Of a stretch of DNA of 64,000 nt, positions 27,519 to 37,146 are shown piece after piece. Position 1 is the stretch's first letter. Each line of letters begins with the position of its first letter. Made by a program: the position numbers and the translations under genes. Origin of the DNA: Rheinheimera sp. EpRS3 (lineage in GTDB: Bacteria > Pseudomonadota > Gammaproteobacteria > Enterobacterales > Alteromonadaceae); assembly GCF_001513785.1 (NCBI RefSeq), contig NZ_LNQS01000008.1, forward strand, positions 558,001 to 622,000, read 5' to 3'. The notes beneath the pieces are model-generated. The model had not been told where the DNA came from, searched no databases, and saw nothing but the letters and a program-made list of their open reading frames with translations.

Positions 27519-28231
27519 TATTGCTGCATACCAACAATATTTTCGCCAACGCTTAAAGCAATAATCTGGCTGATATGTGTCAGGCTGCGGCCCGACTGCT
27601 TATGCCACAGATTAAACTGCTGCTGGATCTGATTTAAACTGCGTTTGCTGCTAAGGCCGCCGTCAAATATGTTGGTTGCCCGCAGGTAAGCTTCTACATC
27701 ACCACTTAAGATAAAGGTATCTTTACCAATGGCCCGCAGCGCATAAGGCCCGGTATTACCACCGAGGCGGGCGCCGTGCTGTTTAAGGTAGGCCCATAAA
27801 CCGATAATATCGGCTGTTGGCCAGTCGGCAATAAAACGGCCGAAGCTACCATGTTTACGGGCAATATCATCAATCATCAGCGCATTATGGCGAATGGTAA
27901 ACACTTTAGCGGCATTGCGGATAATACGTTCATCGCGGGCTTTAGCTTCAAGCATTTCATCGCTCATCAGCAGCATTTTTTCGATATTAAAATCAAAAAA
28001 CACTTCACAAAAGCCAGGCCATTTTTGTCGCACCACGCGCCAGACAAAACCCGACTGAAACACTTTTTTGGTTAGCTCGCCCAGTAATAAGTTGTCTGGT
28101 ATGGCGGCAATATCATCACTGCTGGCACTTTGCCCCAGCAATGCTTCAAGTGCTGCAGCGCCGCCTTTACGCTCGCAGGCGCGCTGATAGATACGGTCAA
28201 AGGGTTCTGCGGTCGTCAAAATTGTACTCAT
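27518..28231 (-). CDS. Tag-like DNA-3-methyladenine glycosylase I family protein
   Basis: The 237-residue protein has the helical fold of the Tag family of alkylation-repair glycosylases ([17 protein letters not shown] near 58-74; [18 protein letters not shown] near 99-116). It lacks two Tag hallmarks: the Cys/His zinc ligands at the two termini, and the adenine-recognising Glu of E. coli Tag (Glu38), where a by-eye alignment puts Lys56. It may therefore have a different substrate. A terminator ending the previous lipoprotein gene sits just before its start, and its ribosome binding site is poor. Confidence 0.75.
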   Translation of the reverse strand: MSTILTTAEPFDRIYQRACERKGGAAALEALLGQSASSDDIAAIPDNLLLGELTKKVFQSGFVWRVVRQKWPGFCEVFFDFNIEKMLLMSDEMLEAKARDERIIRNAAKVFTIRHNALMIDDIARKHGSFGRFIADWPTADIIGLWAYLKQHGARLGGNTGPYALRAIGKDTFILSGDVEAYLRATNIFDGGLSSKRSLNQIQQQFNLWHKQSGRSLTHISQIIALSVGENIVGMQQ

Positions 28232-28237
28232 CTTCAG

Positions 28238-28269
28238 TGAAAAAATAAGGCAACACGGTAACGGTTGCC
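28238..28269 (-). terminator. Terminator after the lipoprotein gene
   Basis: On the minus strand a 6-bp stem (GGCAAC and GTTGCC) with a 9-base loop is followed by TTATTTTTTC. It lies 33 bases beyond the lipoprotein stop and only 7 bases before the ATG of the Tag-like gene, which leaves no room for a promoter in between. The loop arm also forms a 9-bp inverted repeat with 28285-28293, a possible alternative fold. Confidence 0.7.
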
Positions 28270-28301
28270 TTTATGCTTATCATTGTAACCGTTACTGCAG
28301 G

Positions 28302-28799
28302 TTAATAGGCTGCGGTTTCACCGCCCTCTTTTAACGTACACACACCATTTTGCAGCACTACGGCAGGTTTAGGCACTACGGCACAATCAGACATCAGGCC
28401 AAGCCGCTCGTTCTCTGCTTTGGCAGCAGAATTATACTTGCCTATCAGAGCCATAATTTCAGTTTCATTGCCGCCTTTGGTAGACACCGCTATGTAGCTG
28501 GCCGGGCCGCCGCATGGTTTGCTGCCAAACCCGACTACCCGACATTGCTCAACGTTATCTGCTTTTGCATCGCCAACCAGCGCCATAATTTCAGCCCGCA
28601 TGGCGCTGAGGTTTACTTCATCAGCCATTTGTTGCTTCCTCGCTTTTACCGCACTTACCGGATCTTTGCTTGGGTCTATCGGCTCTATCAATGGTTTAGG
28701 TGGCAACCGCTCTGCAGTGGTATCACTGCCTGCCTGGCCCTGCTGACACGCTGCCAGCGTTAAAGCCGTCATGATTACTATCAATACCTTAGTGCGCAT
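28302..28799 (-). CDS. Small lipoprotein of unknown function
   Basis: The 165-residue product has a type II signal peptide ending in a lipobox LAAC (Cys18), so it is predicted to be lipidated and membrane-anchored in the periplasm. The mature part starts with a Pro/Asp-rich linker and then has one folded domain with four Cys (VEQCRVVGFGSKPCG, MSDCAVV, NGVCTLKEGG), which could form two disulfides. I do not recognise a family. Confidence 0.72.
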   Translation of the reverse strand: MRTKVLIVIMTALTLAACQQGQAGSDTTAERLPPKPLIEPIDPSKDPVSAVKARKQQMADEVNLSAMRAEIMALVGDAKADNVEQCRVVGFGSKPCGGPASYIAVSTKGGNETEIMALIGKYNSAAKAENERLGLMSDCAVVPKPAVVLQNGVCTLKEGGETAAY

Positions 28800-28885
28800 A
28801 TTTATTCCTCCGCGTTCGGCTTCAGCTTGGCAGAGCTGGTCTGAATTCGCAATGAATTGTTAAGTTTAAATTAACCACGCCGGCA

Positions 28886-30934
28886 TTAACCGGCGATACC
28901 CATATGACGCAACAAAGCTTCGTTCGATGGCTCGCGGCCACGGAAACCTTTAAATAACTCCATTGGCTCGGCACTGCCGCCGCGCTCTAAAATCCAGCGC
29001 AAAAAGTCACGGCCGGTGTCGGCATTAAAAATGCCCTCTTCCTCAAAACGGCCAAAGGCATCAGCTGATAACACTTCGGCCCACAGGTAGCTGTAATAAC
29101 CGGCGCCATAACCGCCGGCAAAAATATGGCTGAAACCATGCTGAAACCGGTTAAAACGTGGCGGCACAATAACCGACACTTCATTACGCACTTCGTCCAG
29201 CATCTGCTGTACACGGCCGCCCTGCGCCGGATCGTACTCGGCGTGTAAACGAAAATCGAATAAGGCAAATTCAAGCTGGCGCACCAGAAACATCGCCGAC
29301 TGGAAGTTTTTCGCCGCCAGCATTTTATCCAGTAAATCGTGCGGTAATGGCTCGCCGCTTTCATAATGGCCGGAAATAATCGCCAGCGCTTCACTTTGCC
29401 AGCACCAGTTTTCCAGAAATTGGCTGGGCAGCTCTACCGCATCCCAGGCCACACCGTTAATACCGGCGACCGCGGCAGCATCCACTTTGGTGAGCATATG
29501 GTGAATGCCATGGCCAAATTCGTGGAATAACGTAACCACTTCATCATGGGTAAACAGTGCCGGCTTGCCGCCCACCGGTTTATTAAAGTTACAGGTTAAA
29601 TAAGCCACCGGCGTTTGCACGCTGCCATCGGGCAAAATACGCCGCCCCTGACAGTCGTCCATCCAGGCACCGCCGCGCTTTTTCGCCCGGGCGTATAAAT
29701 CCAGATAAAAACTGCCACGCAAGGTGCCGGTGGCATCAATAATGTCGTAAAACTTAACGTCCGGGTGCCATACATCAACGCCATCGCGCTGCTTTACTTC
29801 TACACCAAACAACTTGTTCAGTACGGTAAATAAACCGGCTACTACTTTGTGCTCAGGGAAATACGGCCGCAATTGTTCATCAGAAATAGCGTATTTGGCC
29901 TGTTTTAGCTTTTCGGCATAGTAAGTAATGTCCCAGGCCGCCAGTTCTTTCACAGCGTATTCGCTTTGGGCAAAAGCCCTTAACTCCGCTAAATCCTGCT
30001 GCGCCTGAGGTTTGGCGCGGCGGGCTAAATCCTGCAGAAAATCCAGCACATGTGCCGGGCTTTGCGCCATTTTTGTTGCCAGTGACTCTTCCGCAGCGTT
30101 GTTAAAATCCAGCAATTGCGCCAGCTCATGCTTTAGTGCCAGCGTTTCTTCAATAATGGCGCTGTTATCAAACTGGCCCGCAGTCGGGCCCTGATCAGAC
30201 GCACGGGTGCAATAGGCGCTGTACAGCTCTTCACGCAGCTCACGTTTGTCTGCGTAGGTCATTACGGCAATGTAACTGGGAAACTCCAGCGTAAACACCC
30301 AGCCGGTCAACTCACGGCTTTGTGCTTCTTCGGCAGCGGCCAGTTTGGCATCGTCGGGCAAGCCCACCAAATCTGCTGCATCGGTGATGTGCTTAAACCA
30401 GGCCTGGGTAGCGTCCAGCGTGTTATTGGAAAATTGCGAACTTAAATCTGATAAACGGCTTTGAATTTCGCCGTAGCGCTGCTTTTTCCCGGCTGATAAG
30501 CCAATGCCCGACAGCTTAAAATCACGCAGGGCATTTTGAATCACTTTTTGTTGCGCCGCCGTTAAGCCAGCATACTGCTGGCTTTGCGCCAGTTGCTGGT
30601 ACTTCTGGTACAGGCCTTCATGCTGGCCAACCCAGGTGCTGTATTCAGACAGCAACGGCAGACAGCTTTCATACGCTTCGCGCAGCTCGGGGGTATTCAC
30701 TACCGAATTCATATGCGACACAGGTGACCATAACTTACCTAAGCGCTCGCTGTCCTGATCCAGCTGTTCTATCAGTGTTTGCCAGCTAACGTCCGGCAGT
30801 GCCACTGCAGCTTCTACCGCAGCCCGTGCCTGTGCAATAGCCTGTTCAACCGCAGGCTTAACCTGCTCTGGCGTAATGTGGGAAAACGGCGGTAAATCCG
30901 GGAACGACAACAAAATATTTTGGGTAGCAGACAT
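28886..30934 (-). CDS. prlC: Oligopeptidase A (M3 zinc metallopeptidase)
   Basis: PrlC is a cytoplasmic zinc peptidase that degrades short peptides, including cleaved signal peptides. The 682 residues from this start match the E. coli length. The zinc site is HEFGH (His471, Glu472, His475), with FENWCW-like LENWCWQ further on and GYGAGYYSYLWAEVL near 610. The frame is open to 30958, but the ATG at 30934 has AAGG at proper spacing and the family N-terminus (MSATQNILL), so it is preferred. A weak hairpin (CGCCGG/CCGGCG, 28878-28895) spans the stop codon. Confidence 0.95.
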   Translation of the reverse strand: MSATQNILLSFPDLPPFSHITPEQVKPAVEQAIAQARAAVEAAVALPDVSWQTLIEQLDQDSERLGKLWSPVSHMNSVVNTPELREAYESCLPLLSEYSTWVGQHEGLYQKYQQLAQSQQYAGLTAAQQKVIQNALRDFKLSGIGLSAGKKQRYGEIQSRLSDLSSQFSNNTLDATQAWFKHITDAADLVGLPDDAKLAAAEEAQSRELTGWVFTLEFPSYIAVMTYADKRELREELYSAYCTRASDQGPTAGQFDNSAIIEETLALKHELAQLLDFNNAAEESLATKMAQSPAHVLDFLQDLARRAKPQAQQDLAELRAFAQSEYAVKELAAWDITYYAEKLKQAKYAISDEQLRPYFPEHKVVAGLFTVLNKLFGVEVKQRDGVDVWHPDVKFYDIIDATGTLRGSFYLDLYARAKKRGGAWMDDCQGRRILPDGSVQTPVAYLTCNFNKPVGGKPALFTHDEVVTLFHEFGHGIHHMLTKVDAAAVAGINGVAWDAVELPSQFLENWCWQSEALAIISGHYESGEPLPHDLLDKMLAAKNFQSAMFLVRQLEFALFDFRLHAEYDPAQGGRVQQMLDEVRNEVSVIVPPRFNRFQHGFSHIFAGGYGAGYYSYLWAEVLSADAFGRFEEEGIFNADTGRDFLRWILERGGSAEPMELFKGFRGREPSNEALLRHMGIAG

Positions 30935-31079
30935 AGCAAACCTTAAGCAAAGTAACAAACATTAGCCATAATGTTGGGGCAAACACGGCCATTGTCAATG
31001 CTAAAACGGCCCTATTGGCAGTAACTAATGCCGTTGGCTATACTGTGCAAAATTTGTTAATCAAAGGAATGAAACTGAA

Positions 31080-31655
31080 ATGAAAATACTGCAAAAAACC
31101 GCTGTCAGCTGCCTGTTACTTAGCTGCCTGAACCTGTCGGCCAGTGCCAGTGAAATAGACGAAGCCATAACAGCTGCCACCAAACATTATAAAGCCGGAG
31201 AGTTGTCGCAGGCCATAGCGCAACTGGATTATGCCAGCACGTTAATTCGCCAGGAAAAAGGCGAACAGGTAAAACTGGCCTTCCCAGCCGCACCCAGCGG
31301 CTGGCAGGCGCAGGATGCCAGTGCTGAAGTGGCTGGCGCAGCGATGTTTGGCGGCGGCATCAGTGCCTCGCGCAATTACTACAACGACAGTGACAGCATT
31401 GATATTGAACTGATGATGGATTCTCCGATGTTACAGGCCTTTGCCATGATGCTGAGTAACCCGTCGATGATTGCCATGTCTGGCGGCAAACTGACCAAAA
31501 TTCAGGGCCTGCAGGCCGTGCAACGTTTAGAGGGCAATAGCCTGGAAATTCAGTTTGTTACCCAGGGCGGCGCCATGATTACCGTGCGCGGCAATAATGA
31601 CAACCAAAGCACTATGTTAGCGCTGGCCAACAGCATTGATTTAAAAAAGCTGTAG
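31080..31655 (+). CDS. Periplasmic protein of unknown function
   Basis: The 191-residue protein begins with a clear signal peptide (hydrophobic core then SASASE, cleavage near residue 24). Residues 25-60 form a helix pair (ITAATKHYKAGELSQAIAQLDYA) reminiscent of one TPR unit; the rest is a Met-, Gly- and Ser-rich globular domain (FGGGISASRNYY, DIELMMDSPML). I recognise no family. AAAGGAATG precedes the start. It stands alone between prlC (divergent) and gor. Confidence 0.68.
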   Translation: MKILQKTAVSCLLLSCLNLSASASEIDEAITAATKHYKAGELSQAIAQLDYASTLIRQEKGEQVKLAFPAAPSGWQAQDASAEVAGAAMFGGGISASRNYYNDSDSIDIELMMDSPMLQAFAMMLSNPSMIAMSGGKLTKIQGLQAVQRLEGNSLEIQFVTQGGAMITVRGNNDNQSTMLALANSIDLKKL

Positions 31656-31759
31656 CCTCGGTCTTACGCCCTGTAGCCGGAACTGCCTGGCAACAGGGCT
31701 TGTAAAACACTGTCAGAACCCCTATAACCGCAGTAATGTCTACTTTGCGGAATTGTCTG

Positions 31760-33115
31760 ATGTCTCGTCATTTTAACTATTTGTCCATTGGTGGCGGCAG
31801 CGGTGGTATTGCCAGCGCCAACCGTGCGGCTATTCGTGGCGCAACTGCTGCAGTGATTGAAGCAAAAGCCGTCGGCGGCACCTGCGTTAATGTCGGTTGC
31901 GTACCAAAAAAAGTGATGTGGTACAGCGCGCACATTGCCGAAGCACTAAAGTACAGCCCGGCCTATGGCTTTGACATTACACAAAACAGCTTTAACTGGG
32001 CCACGCTGGTAAAAAACCGCGAAGCTTATATCCAGCGCATTCATGGCAGCTATCACAAAGGCTTTGAGAATAATGGCGTAACCTATATTGAAGGTTTTGC
32101 CCGCTTTATTGACGAGCGCACCGTTGAAGTTAACGGCGAGCGTATTACTGCCGATCATATTACTATCGCCACCGGCGGCCGCCCGGTACTGCCTGATATT
32201 CCAGGCGCAGAGCACGGCATAGATTCAGACGGCTTTTTTGCCTTAACAGAGCAGCCGAAAAAAGCGCTGGTAATAGGTGCCGGTTATATCGCGGTAGAAG
32301 TTGCCGGTGTGCTGCATGCACTTGGCACAGACACACATTTGTTAATACGTGGCGATAAGCCACTGCGCAGTTTCGACTCTGACATTACCGATATGCTGCT
32401 TGAGCGTATGACACAGGATAAGCTCAAACTGCATAAACAAACCAACGTGATTAAAATAGAGAAAATCAGCGACGGCAACTTAACGGTGCATTGCGATAAC
32501 GGCGTTGAGTTTACCGAAGTAGACTGCGTAATTTGGGCCATCGGCCGTGAACCTGTCAGTGACAAACTTAACCTGGCTGCCGCCGGGGTACAAACAGATA
32601 AAGATGGCTTTATCAGCACCGATAAATACCAGAATACTAATGTAAAAGGCATTTACGCCGTAGGCGATATTACCGGCGAAGCACAGTTAACCCCGGTAGC
32701 CGTTAAAGCCGGCCGCCTGTTAGCAGAGCGTTTATTTAATAAAAACATGCCCGATGCGCATATGGATTACGCGCTGATCCCAACCGTAGTGTTCAGCCAC
32801 CCGCCCATTGGCACCATTGGGCTAACCGAAGCAGAAGCCATTGAAAAGTATGGTGCGGCCAATGTAAAAGTGTACCGCTCTGGCTTTGCTGCTATGTATA
32901 ACGCCATAACCGAGCATCGCGCCCTTAGCCGCTTTAAGCTGGTATGCACAGGCAAAGACGAAAAAGTGGTCGGCCTGCACGGTATTGGCGAAGGTATGGA
33001 TGAAGTGCTGCAAGGCTTTGCTGTAGCAATAAAAATGGGCGCCACCAAGGCTGATTTTGACGCCACTGTGGCACTGCACCCTACCAGTGCGGAAGAATTT
33101 GTTACGCTACGCTAA
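31760..33115 (+). CDS. gor: Glutathione-disulfide reductase
   Basis: Gor uses NADPH to reduce glutathione disulfide. From the ATG at 31760 the product has 451 residues, like E. coli Gor (450). It shows the FAD fold [15 protein letters not shown], the redox-active disulfide [13 protein letters not shown] (Cys42, Cys47), an NADPH fold near [15 protein letters not shown], the [14 protein letters not shown] flavin segment, and the catalytic HPTSAEE at the C-terminus. The frame opens at 31736, but the later start gives the family N-terminus. Confidence 0.96.
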   Translation: MSRHFNYLSIGGGSGGIASANRAAIRGATAAVIEAKAVGGTCVNVGCVPKKVMWYSAHIAEALKYSPAYGFDITQNSFNWATLVKNREAYIQRIHGSYHKGFENNGVTYIEGFARFIDERTVEVNGERITADHITIATGGRPVLPDIPGAEHGIDSDGFFALTEQPKKALVIGAGYIAVEVAGVLHALGTDTHLLIRGDKPLRSFDSDITDMLLERMTQDKLKLHKQTNVIKIEKISDGNLTVHCDNGVEFTEVDCVIWAIGREPVSDKLNLAAAGVQTDKDGFISTDKYQNTNVKGIYAVGDITGEAQLTPVAVKAGRLLAERLFNKNMPDAHMDYALIPTVVFSHPPIGTIGLTEAEAIEKYGAANVKVYRSGFAAMYNAITEHRALSRFKLVCTGKDEKVVGLHGIGEGMDEVLQGFAVAIKMGATKADFDATVALHPTSAEEFVTLR

Positions 33116-33130
33116 CTGAGCACAACTGCA

Positions 33131-35086
33131 ATGGCAGTAACAGCACAACATCCGCCACTGCCATTAGTGTTGGCAGGGCCATTGCTGCGGGCAGTCACAC
33201 CGAACAGCGTAAGTTTCTGGTTGGCCACCAGCACCCCCGTGCAACTGCAATTATCTCTTAGCCCGAATGGCGAGGCAAGCCGCCACTACAACAACACGCA
33301 AATGCAGCAGTATTGCCAGAGTATTCGCTGCGCCGGCAAGCTGTTTTTGCAGCTGATACATATTCCCCTGCAACAGACACTACCAACTGGTTGCTGGATT
33401 GGCTACGACTTACGCCTGGCCGCGACAGATGGCAGTATTGAACCTGCCTGGCAAGGCTGGCAGCAATGGGCTCCGGATCTGGTATATCCGGGCAGCGATA
33501 GTCCGGGTTTTGTTATACAACCCAAACTAACCCGCCTGCTGCATGGCTCGTGCCGTAAACCGCACTATGATACTGACGATGGTTTGCTGGCAGCTGATTT
33601 ATACCTGCAGCAGCACGCGCCTGAGCAGTGGCCGGCGCTCTTGTTACTCAGCGGCGATCAAATTTATGCCGATGATGTGGCAGCCCCCATGCTGCGTGCC
33701 ATTCATCAGCTTATTACCCGGCTGGATTTTACCGACGAAAGCCTGCCATGCTCAGCGGTAAGCCAATCAGCAAAGTTGCATACAGACAGCCCTTATTATT
33801 ACCGGCGCGATACCTTACTACCAAAAACAGATGGCAGTAAGGCTGTTTTGACACAGGTATTTAAAGGCGCGAAAAAGCCGGTATTTACCTCAGACAACGC
33901 CCGCAACCACCTTATCAGCCTGGCTGAAATGCTGGGTATGTACCTGCTGGTTTGGTCTCCTGCCGGCTGGCAGGCTAACGCTACTGAACTAACTGCAGAG
34001 CTGGAAGCCACACTTAGTGCAGAACAGCAGCAAACTTATAGCAAACATCAGCATATTATCGGGCAATTTGCTGCAGGCCTTGGCAAGGTGCGCCGTTTGT
34101 TGGCTCACCTGCCCAGCGCAATGATCTTTGATGATCATGATGTAACCGACGACTGGAACCTGACTGCTAAATGGGAGCAAACGGCTTATGGCCATGACTT
34201 CTCCCGCCGGATTATTGGCAATGCACTAATCAGTTATTTATTATGTCAGGGCTGGGGCAATACACCAAAACGTTTTGATAGTGCGCTGCTACATCAAACC
34301 GAGCTGGCGTTTGGCAATAGCGGCTCTGCGCAACACCAGCAACTTATTACCGACTTATTGTGCTTTAATCAGTGGCATTATCAGTGGCCAACAGAACCGC
34401 CGCTGCTGGTGTTAGATACCCGCACCCGGCGCTGGCGCTCTGAGGTTGCCATGGATAACCCCTCCGGCCTGCTTGATTGGGAGGCGATTACCGAATTACA
34501 GCAGGATTTAATCGGCCATGACGCTGTGGTACTGGTATCACCTGCGCCGGTATTTGGTGTTAAGCTGATCGAAGGTATTCAAAAACTGTTCACCTTCTTT
34601 GGCAAACCCTTGTTGGTAGACGCCGAGAACTGGATGGCGCACCGCGGCACTGCTTATGCGCTGATGAACTTATTCCGCCACCCGAAAACCCCAAAACACT
34701 TTGTTATTTTATCCGGCGACGTGCACTACTCTTTTGTTTACGAAGTAAACCTGCGTGGCCGCCAGCGCGGGCCGGATATCTGGCAAATTACCAGTAGTGG
34801 CTTAAAAAACCAGTTCCCTGCACGCCTGCTGGATGTATTAGACCGGCTTAACCGCTGGCTTTACTCGCCGCGCTCACCACTGAACTGGTTTACCAAACGG
34901 CGGCGGATGAAAATTGTGCCGCACAAACCCGACAACGCCAAAGCCGGCGAACGCTTGCTGAATCAATCCGGCATAGGTTTGGTTGAACTAAACAGCGACG
35001 GTTCACCAAAGCGGGTTATACAATTAACCGCCAAAGGAGAGGCTATTACTTTTAATATCAGCGAAGATGAAGCCCGCTGGGAGTAA
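33131..35086 (+). CDS. PhoD-like metallophosphatase
   Basis: The 651-residue protein is a PhoD-type metallophosphoesterase (alkaline phosphatase D superfamily) that hydrolyses phosphate mono- or diesters with bound metal ions. An N-terminal beta domain (about 10-110, with PNSVSFWLATSTP) precedes the catalytic domain, with metal-binding segments LLHGSCRKP, LLSGDQIYADD (about 178), FDDHDVTDDWN (about 335) and LSGDVHYSF (about 532). No signal peptide is visible, so unlike Bacillus PhoD it looks cytoplasmic. It follows gor by 15 bases and may be co-transcribed. Confidence 0.88.
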   Translation: MAVTAQHPPLPLVLAGPLLRAVTPNSVSFWLATSTPVQLQLSLSPNGEASRHYNNTQMQQYCQSIRCAGKLFLQLIHIPLQQTLPTGCWIGYDLRLAATDGSIEPAWQGWQQWAPDLVYPGSDSPGFVIQPKLTRLLHGSCRKPHYDTDDGLLAADLYLQQHAPEQWPALLLLSGDQIYADDVAAPMLRAIHQLITRLDFTDESLPCSAVSQSAKLHTDSPYYYRRDTLLPKTDGSKAVLTQVFKGAKKPVFTSDNARNHLISLAEMLGMYLLVWSPAGWQANATELTAELEATLSAEQQQTYSKHQHIIGQFAAGLGKVRRLLAHLPSAMIFDDHDVTDDWNLTAKWEQTAYGHDFSRRIIGNALISYLLCQGWGNTPKRFDSALLHQTELAFGNSGSAQHQQLITDLLCFNQWHYQWPTEPPLLVLDTRTRRWRSEVAMDNPSGLLDWEAITELQQDLIGHDAVVLVSPAPVFGVKLIEGIQKLFTFFGKPLLVDAENWMAHRGTAYALMNLFRHPKTPKHFVILSGDVHYSFVYEVNLRGRQRGPDIWQITSSGLKNQFPARLLDVLDRLNRWLYSPRSPLNWFTKRRRMKIVPHKPDNAKAGERLLNQSGIGLVELNSDGSPKRVIQLTAKGEAITFNISEDEARWE

Positions 35087-35108
35087 AGCCGCAGTTTAGC
35101 TGTTCCCG

Positions 35109-36491
35109 TTAAACGACGACGTTATCGTCAGCACGAAACAGTAAGCGAAACTGCAACCCCGGCTGCATTTTATGGGCTGATAACGCCCAGCCATGAGCCC
35201 GGGCAATTTCGCGGCAAATGGTCAGGCCAAGCCCGGCTCCAGTATCGCGCTTGTGCGCGCCGCGCCAGAAGCGGTCGAACAACTTTAGTAATTGAGCGTC
35301 TTCAATACCCGGGCCGTGGTCGCGCACGGTGATATTGTCAGAGAACACATCTACCGACACAGCACTGCCTTCAGGCGCATGTTGTATGGCATTTTCCAGC
35401 AGGTTTTTTAACAGGGTAAATAATCCGCCCTTATCAGCCTGTAACAAAATGCCGGTAGCATGCAGTTCCAGATTAAGCTTAACCTTTGCAGTGTCTGCCA
35501 TGCGTTGCAGGTAGGCAACGGCCTCTGCTACCTGTTGCGGCATATTGACCCGGATAAACTTGTAGTTCTGCCGTTCACTGGCCTCTGCCAGCAATAACAA
35601 TTGCTGCACCTGACGCGACATATAACTGACATCATGCAATAACCAGTTACGCTGTTCTGTCTCTGGCATCAATTCAAGTTGGGCGCGGATTAATGCTAAT
35701 GGGGTTTTTAGTTCATGCGCAGCGGTGGCCAGAAACTCCTGTTGTACACGATAACCATGCTCCAACCGCTCAAGTGCCTGATTAAAGCTGTTTACCAGGG
35801 GCGTAAGCTCGTTAGGCACGCCTTTAACCGGCAGACGAACATCCAGAGAATAAGGAGAAATAGTGGACGCAGACTGAGAGATATCTTTTAGCGGCCTTAG
35901 GGTATAGCGCAGAGTAATGTAAGCGAACAAACCGAAAGCAAGCAACGACACCACACTAAACAGCGTAACACCAGCACCCACCAGCGGCAGTGCAATATGG
36001 CGATGCATAAGCTCCATAAACCTTGTGCTGGCGGTAAGCTGCAAATACCAGATTTTACCATTGTGCATAATTGGCTCAGTTGCTCCATGCATAGTAAGCC
36101 CATTATGCTCAAAATCAAACCGGCCGCGCACCAGGCTGAGCAGTTCTTTGCTCTGTGGCCAGACTGACTCGCCGGTGCCTGATTGCAACACCACGTTACC
36201 GGCCTCGTCCAGTACCCGGTACGCCGTTTCACGCGAGATACTGTCAAACAACCATGTTACATCCTCTACTTTCGCAGCAAATCCAATCGGCGTACCTTCG
36301 TCATCGTACCTGATATCATCTGCGATCCCGGCAGCGGCATCTGCCAGGTCCATTCTGGCAAGCGTATTATCTTGCAACACCCAAACCGCAGCCAACACCA
36401 GCAATGTTACGCTCAGAATCATCCCGCCGAGATACGACAGTAATACCTGCAGTCGTAAACTATTGAAATGACGCATCGTCACGAAGCGCAT
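35109..36491 (-). CDS. Sensor histidine kinase of the MipA/RND locus
   Basis: This 460-residue inner-membrane kinase pairs with the response regulator just upstream. Two transmembrane helices (about 15-37 and 160-190) enclose a periplasmic sensor domain of about 120 residues; a HAMP linker, HisKA with AAHELKTPLALIRAQ and the HATPase boxes (NLLENAIQHA, DHGPGI, GAGLGLTICREIARAHG) follow. The ATG at 36491 has GAGG eight bases upstream and overlaps the regulator gene by 32 bases; an internal ATG at 36476 lacks such a site. The signal is unknown. Confidence 0.92.
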   Translation of the reverse strand: MRFVTMRHFNSLRLQVLLSYLGGMILSVTLLVLAAVWVLQDNTLARMDLADAAAGIADDIRYDDEGTPIGFAAKVEDVTWLFDSISRETAYRVLDEAGNVVLQSGTGESVWPQSKELLSLVRGRFDFEHNGLTMHGATEPIMHNGKIWYLQLTASTRFMELMHRHIALPLVGAGVTLFSVVSLLAFGLFAYITLRYTLRPLKDISQSASTISPYSLDVRLPVKGVPNELTPLVNSFNQALERLEHGYRVQQEFLATAAHELKTPLALIRAQLELMPETEQRNWLLHDVSYMSRQVQQLLLLAEASERQNYKFIRVNMPQQVAEAVAYLQRMADTAKVKLNLELHATGILLQADKGGLFTLLKNLLENAIQHAPEGSAVSVDVFSDNITVRDHGPGIEDAQLLKLFDRFWRGAHKRDTGAGLGLTICREIARAHGWALSAHKMQPGLQFRLLFRADDNVVV

Positions 36492-37146
36492 AGCCTATAC
36501 CTCTTATATTTACTATCCGCTGCTGCGAACCAATGGCCTGCAATTTGCGCCGTATCCGATGTAAGGCCACATCCAGTGCATTGGGTGTAACTGCCTCGCT
36601 AAAGCCCCAACCGGCGGCTTCCAACGCACTGTGGCGCACCGATTCATTACATCTACGCACCAGCAATAGCATAATTTGCATTTCGGCCTGCGCCAGTATC
36701 TCGCTTTTATCACCACAGCACATCAGGCTGTCGGCCGGGCGCAAAGTTAAATCACCACATTGCGGCGCCAGCGAGCGAACTTCCGCCGGCCGGCGCAGCA
36801 GCGCCCGCACCCGCGCCAGCATTTCTTCCATGGCAAAAGGCTTGGCCAAATAGTCATCAGCGCCTGCATCTAGCCCTTCAACCCGATCGTTTAGTGCGGT
36901 GCGTGCAGTTAGTACAAGACAGGGAATAGTATTGCCCGCCTCGCGCAAACGCCGCAGCAACGATAAGCCATCACCGTCCGGTACACCGCGGTCAATCACC
37001 AATGCCTGATAAGGCACTTGCTGTAAAGCAAGCCAGGCATGGTCAATACGGCTGAAAACGTCGGCGACAATACCAGCCTGTGCCAGCCCTTCGCATATCA
37101 GCCGGGCTAAACGCTCGTGATCTTCAAGTAACAGAATACGGTTCAT
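36460..37146 (-). CDS. OmpR-family response regulator (QseB/PmrA-like)
   Basis: The 228-residue regulator has a receiver domain with acidic pocket LLLEDHE and phospho-acceptor Asp52 (VIDRGVPDGDG), Lys in KPFAMEE, and a C-terminal OmpR-type winged helix (NALDVALHRIRRKL, then RGIGYALR). It lies between mipA and the kinase gene: the mipA stop overlaps its ATG (ATGA) and it overlaps the kinase start. The direct repeat CTTACC-N5-CTTACC at 38039 has the 11-base period such regulators bind. Confidence 0.94.
   Translation of the reverse strand: MNRILLLEDHERLARLICEGLAQAGIVADVFSRIDHAWLALQQVPYQALVIDRGVPDGDGLSLLRRLREAGNTIPCLVLTARTALNDRVEGLDAGADDYLAKPFAMEEMLARVRALLRRPAEVRSLAPQCGDLTLRPADSLMCCGDKSEILAQAEMQIMLLLVRRCNESVRHSALEAAGWGFSEAVTPNALDVALHRIRRKLQAIGSQQRIVNIRGIGYALRDDASFQ

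Noticed and set aside
28350-28763. 137-residue plus-strand frame opposite the lipoprotein gene
   Set aside because: The minus-strand frame has a clear lipobox and Cys pattern; the plus-strand one has no start signal or recognisable motif.
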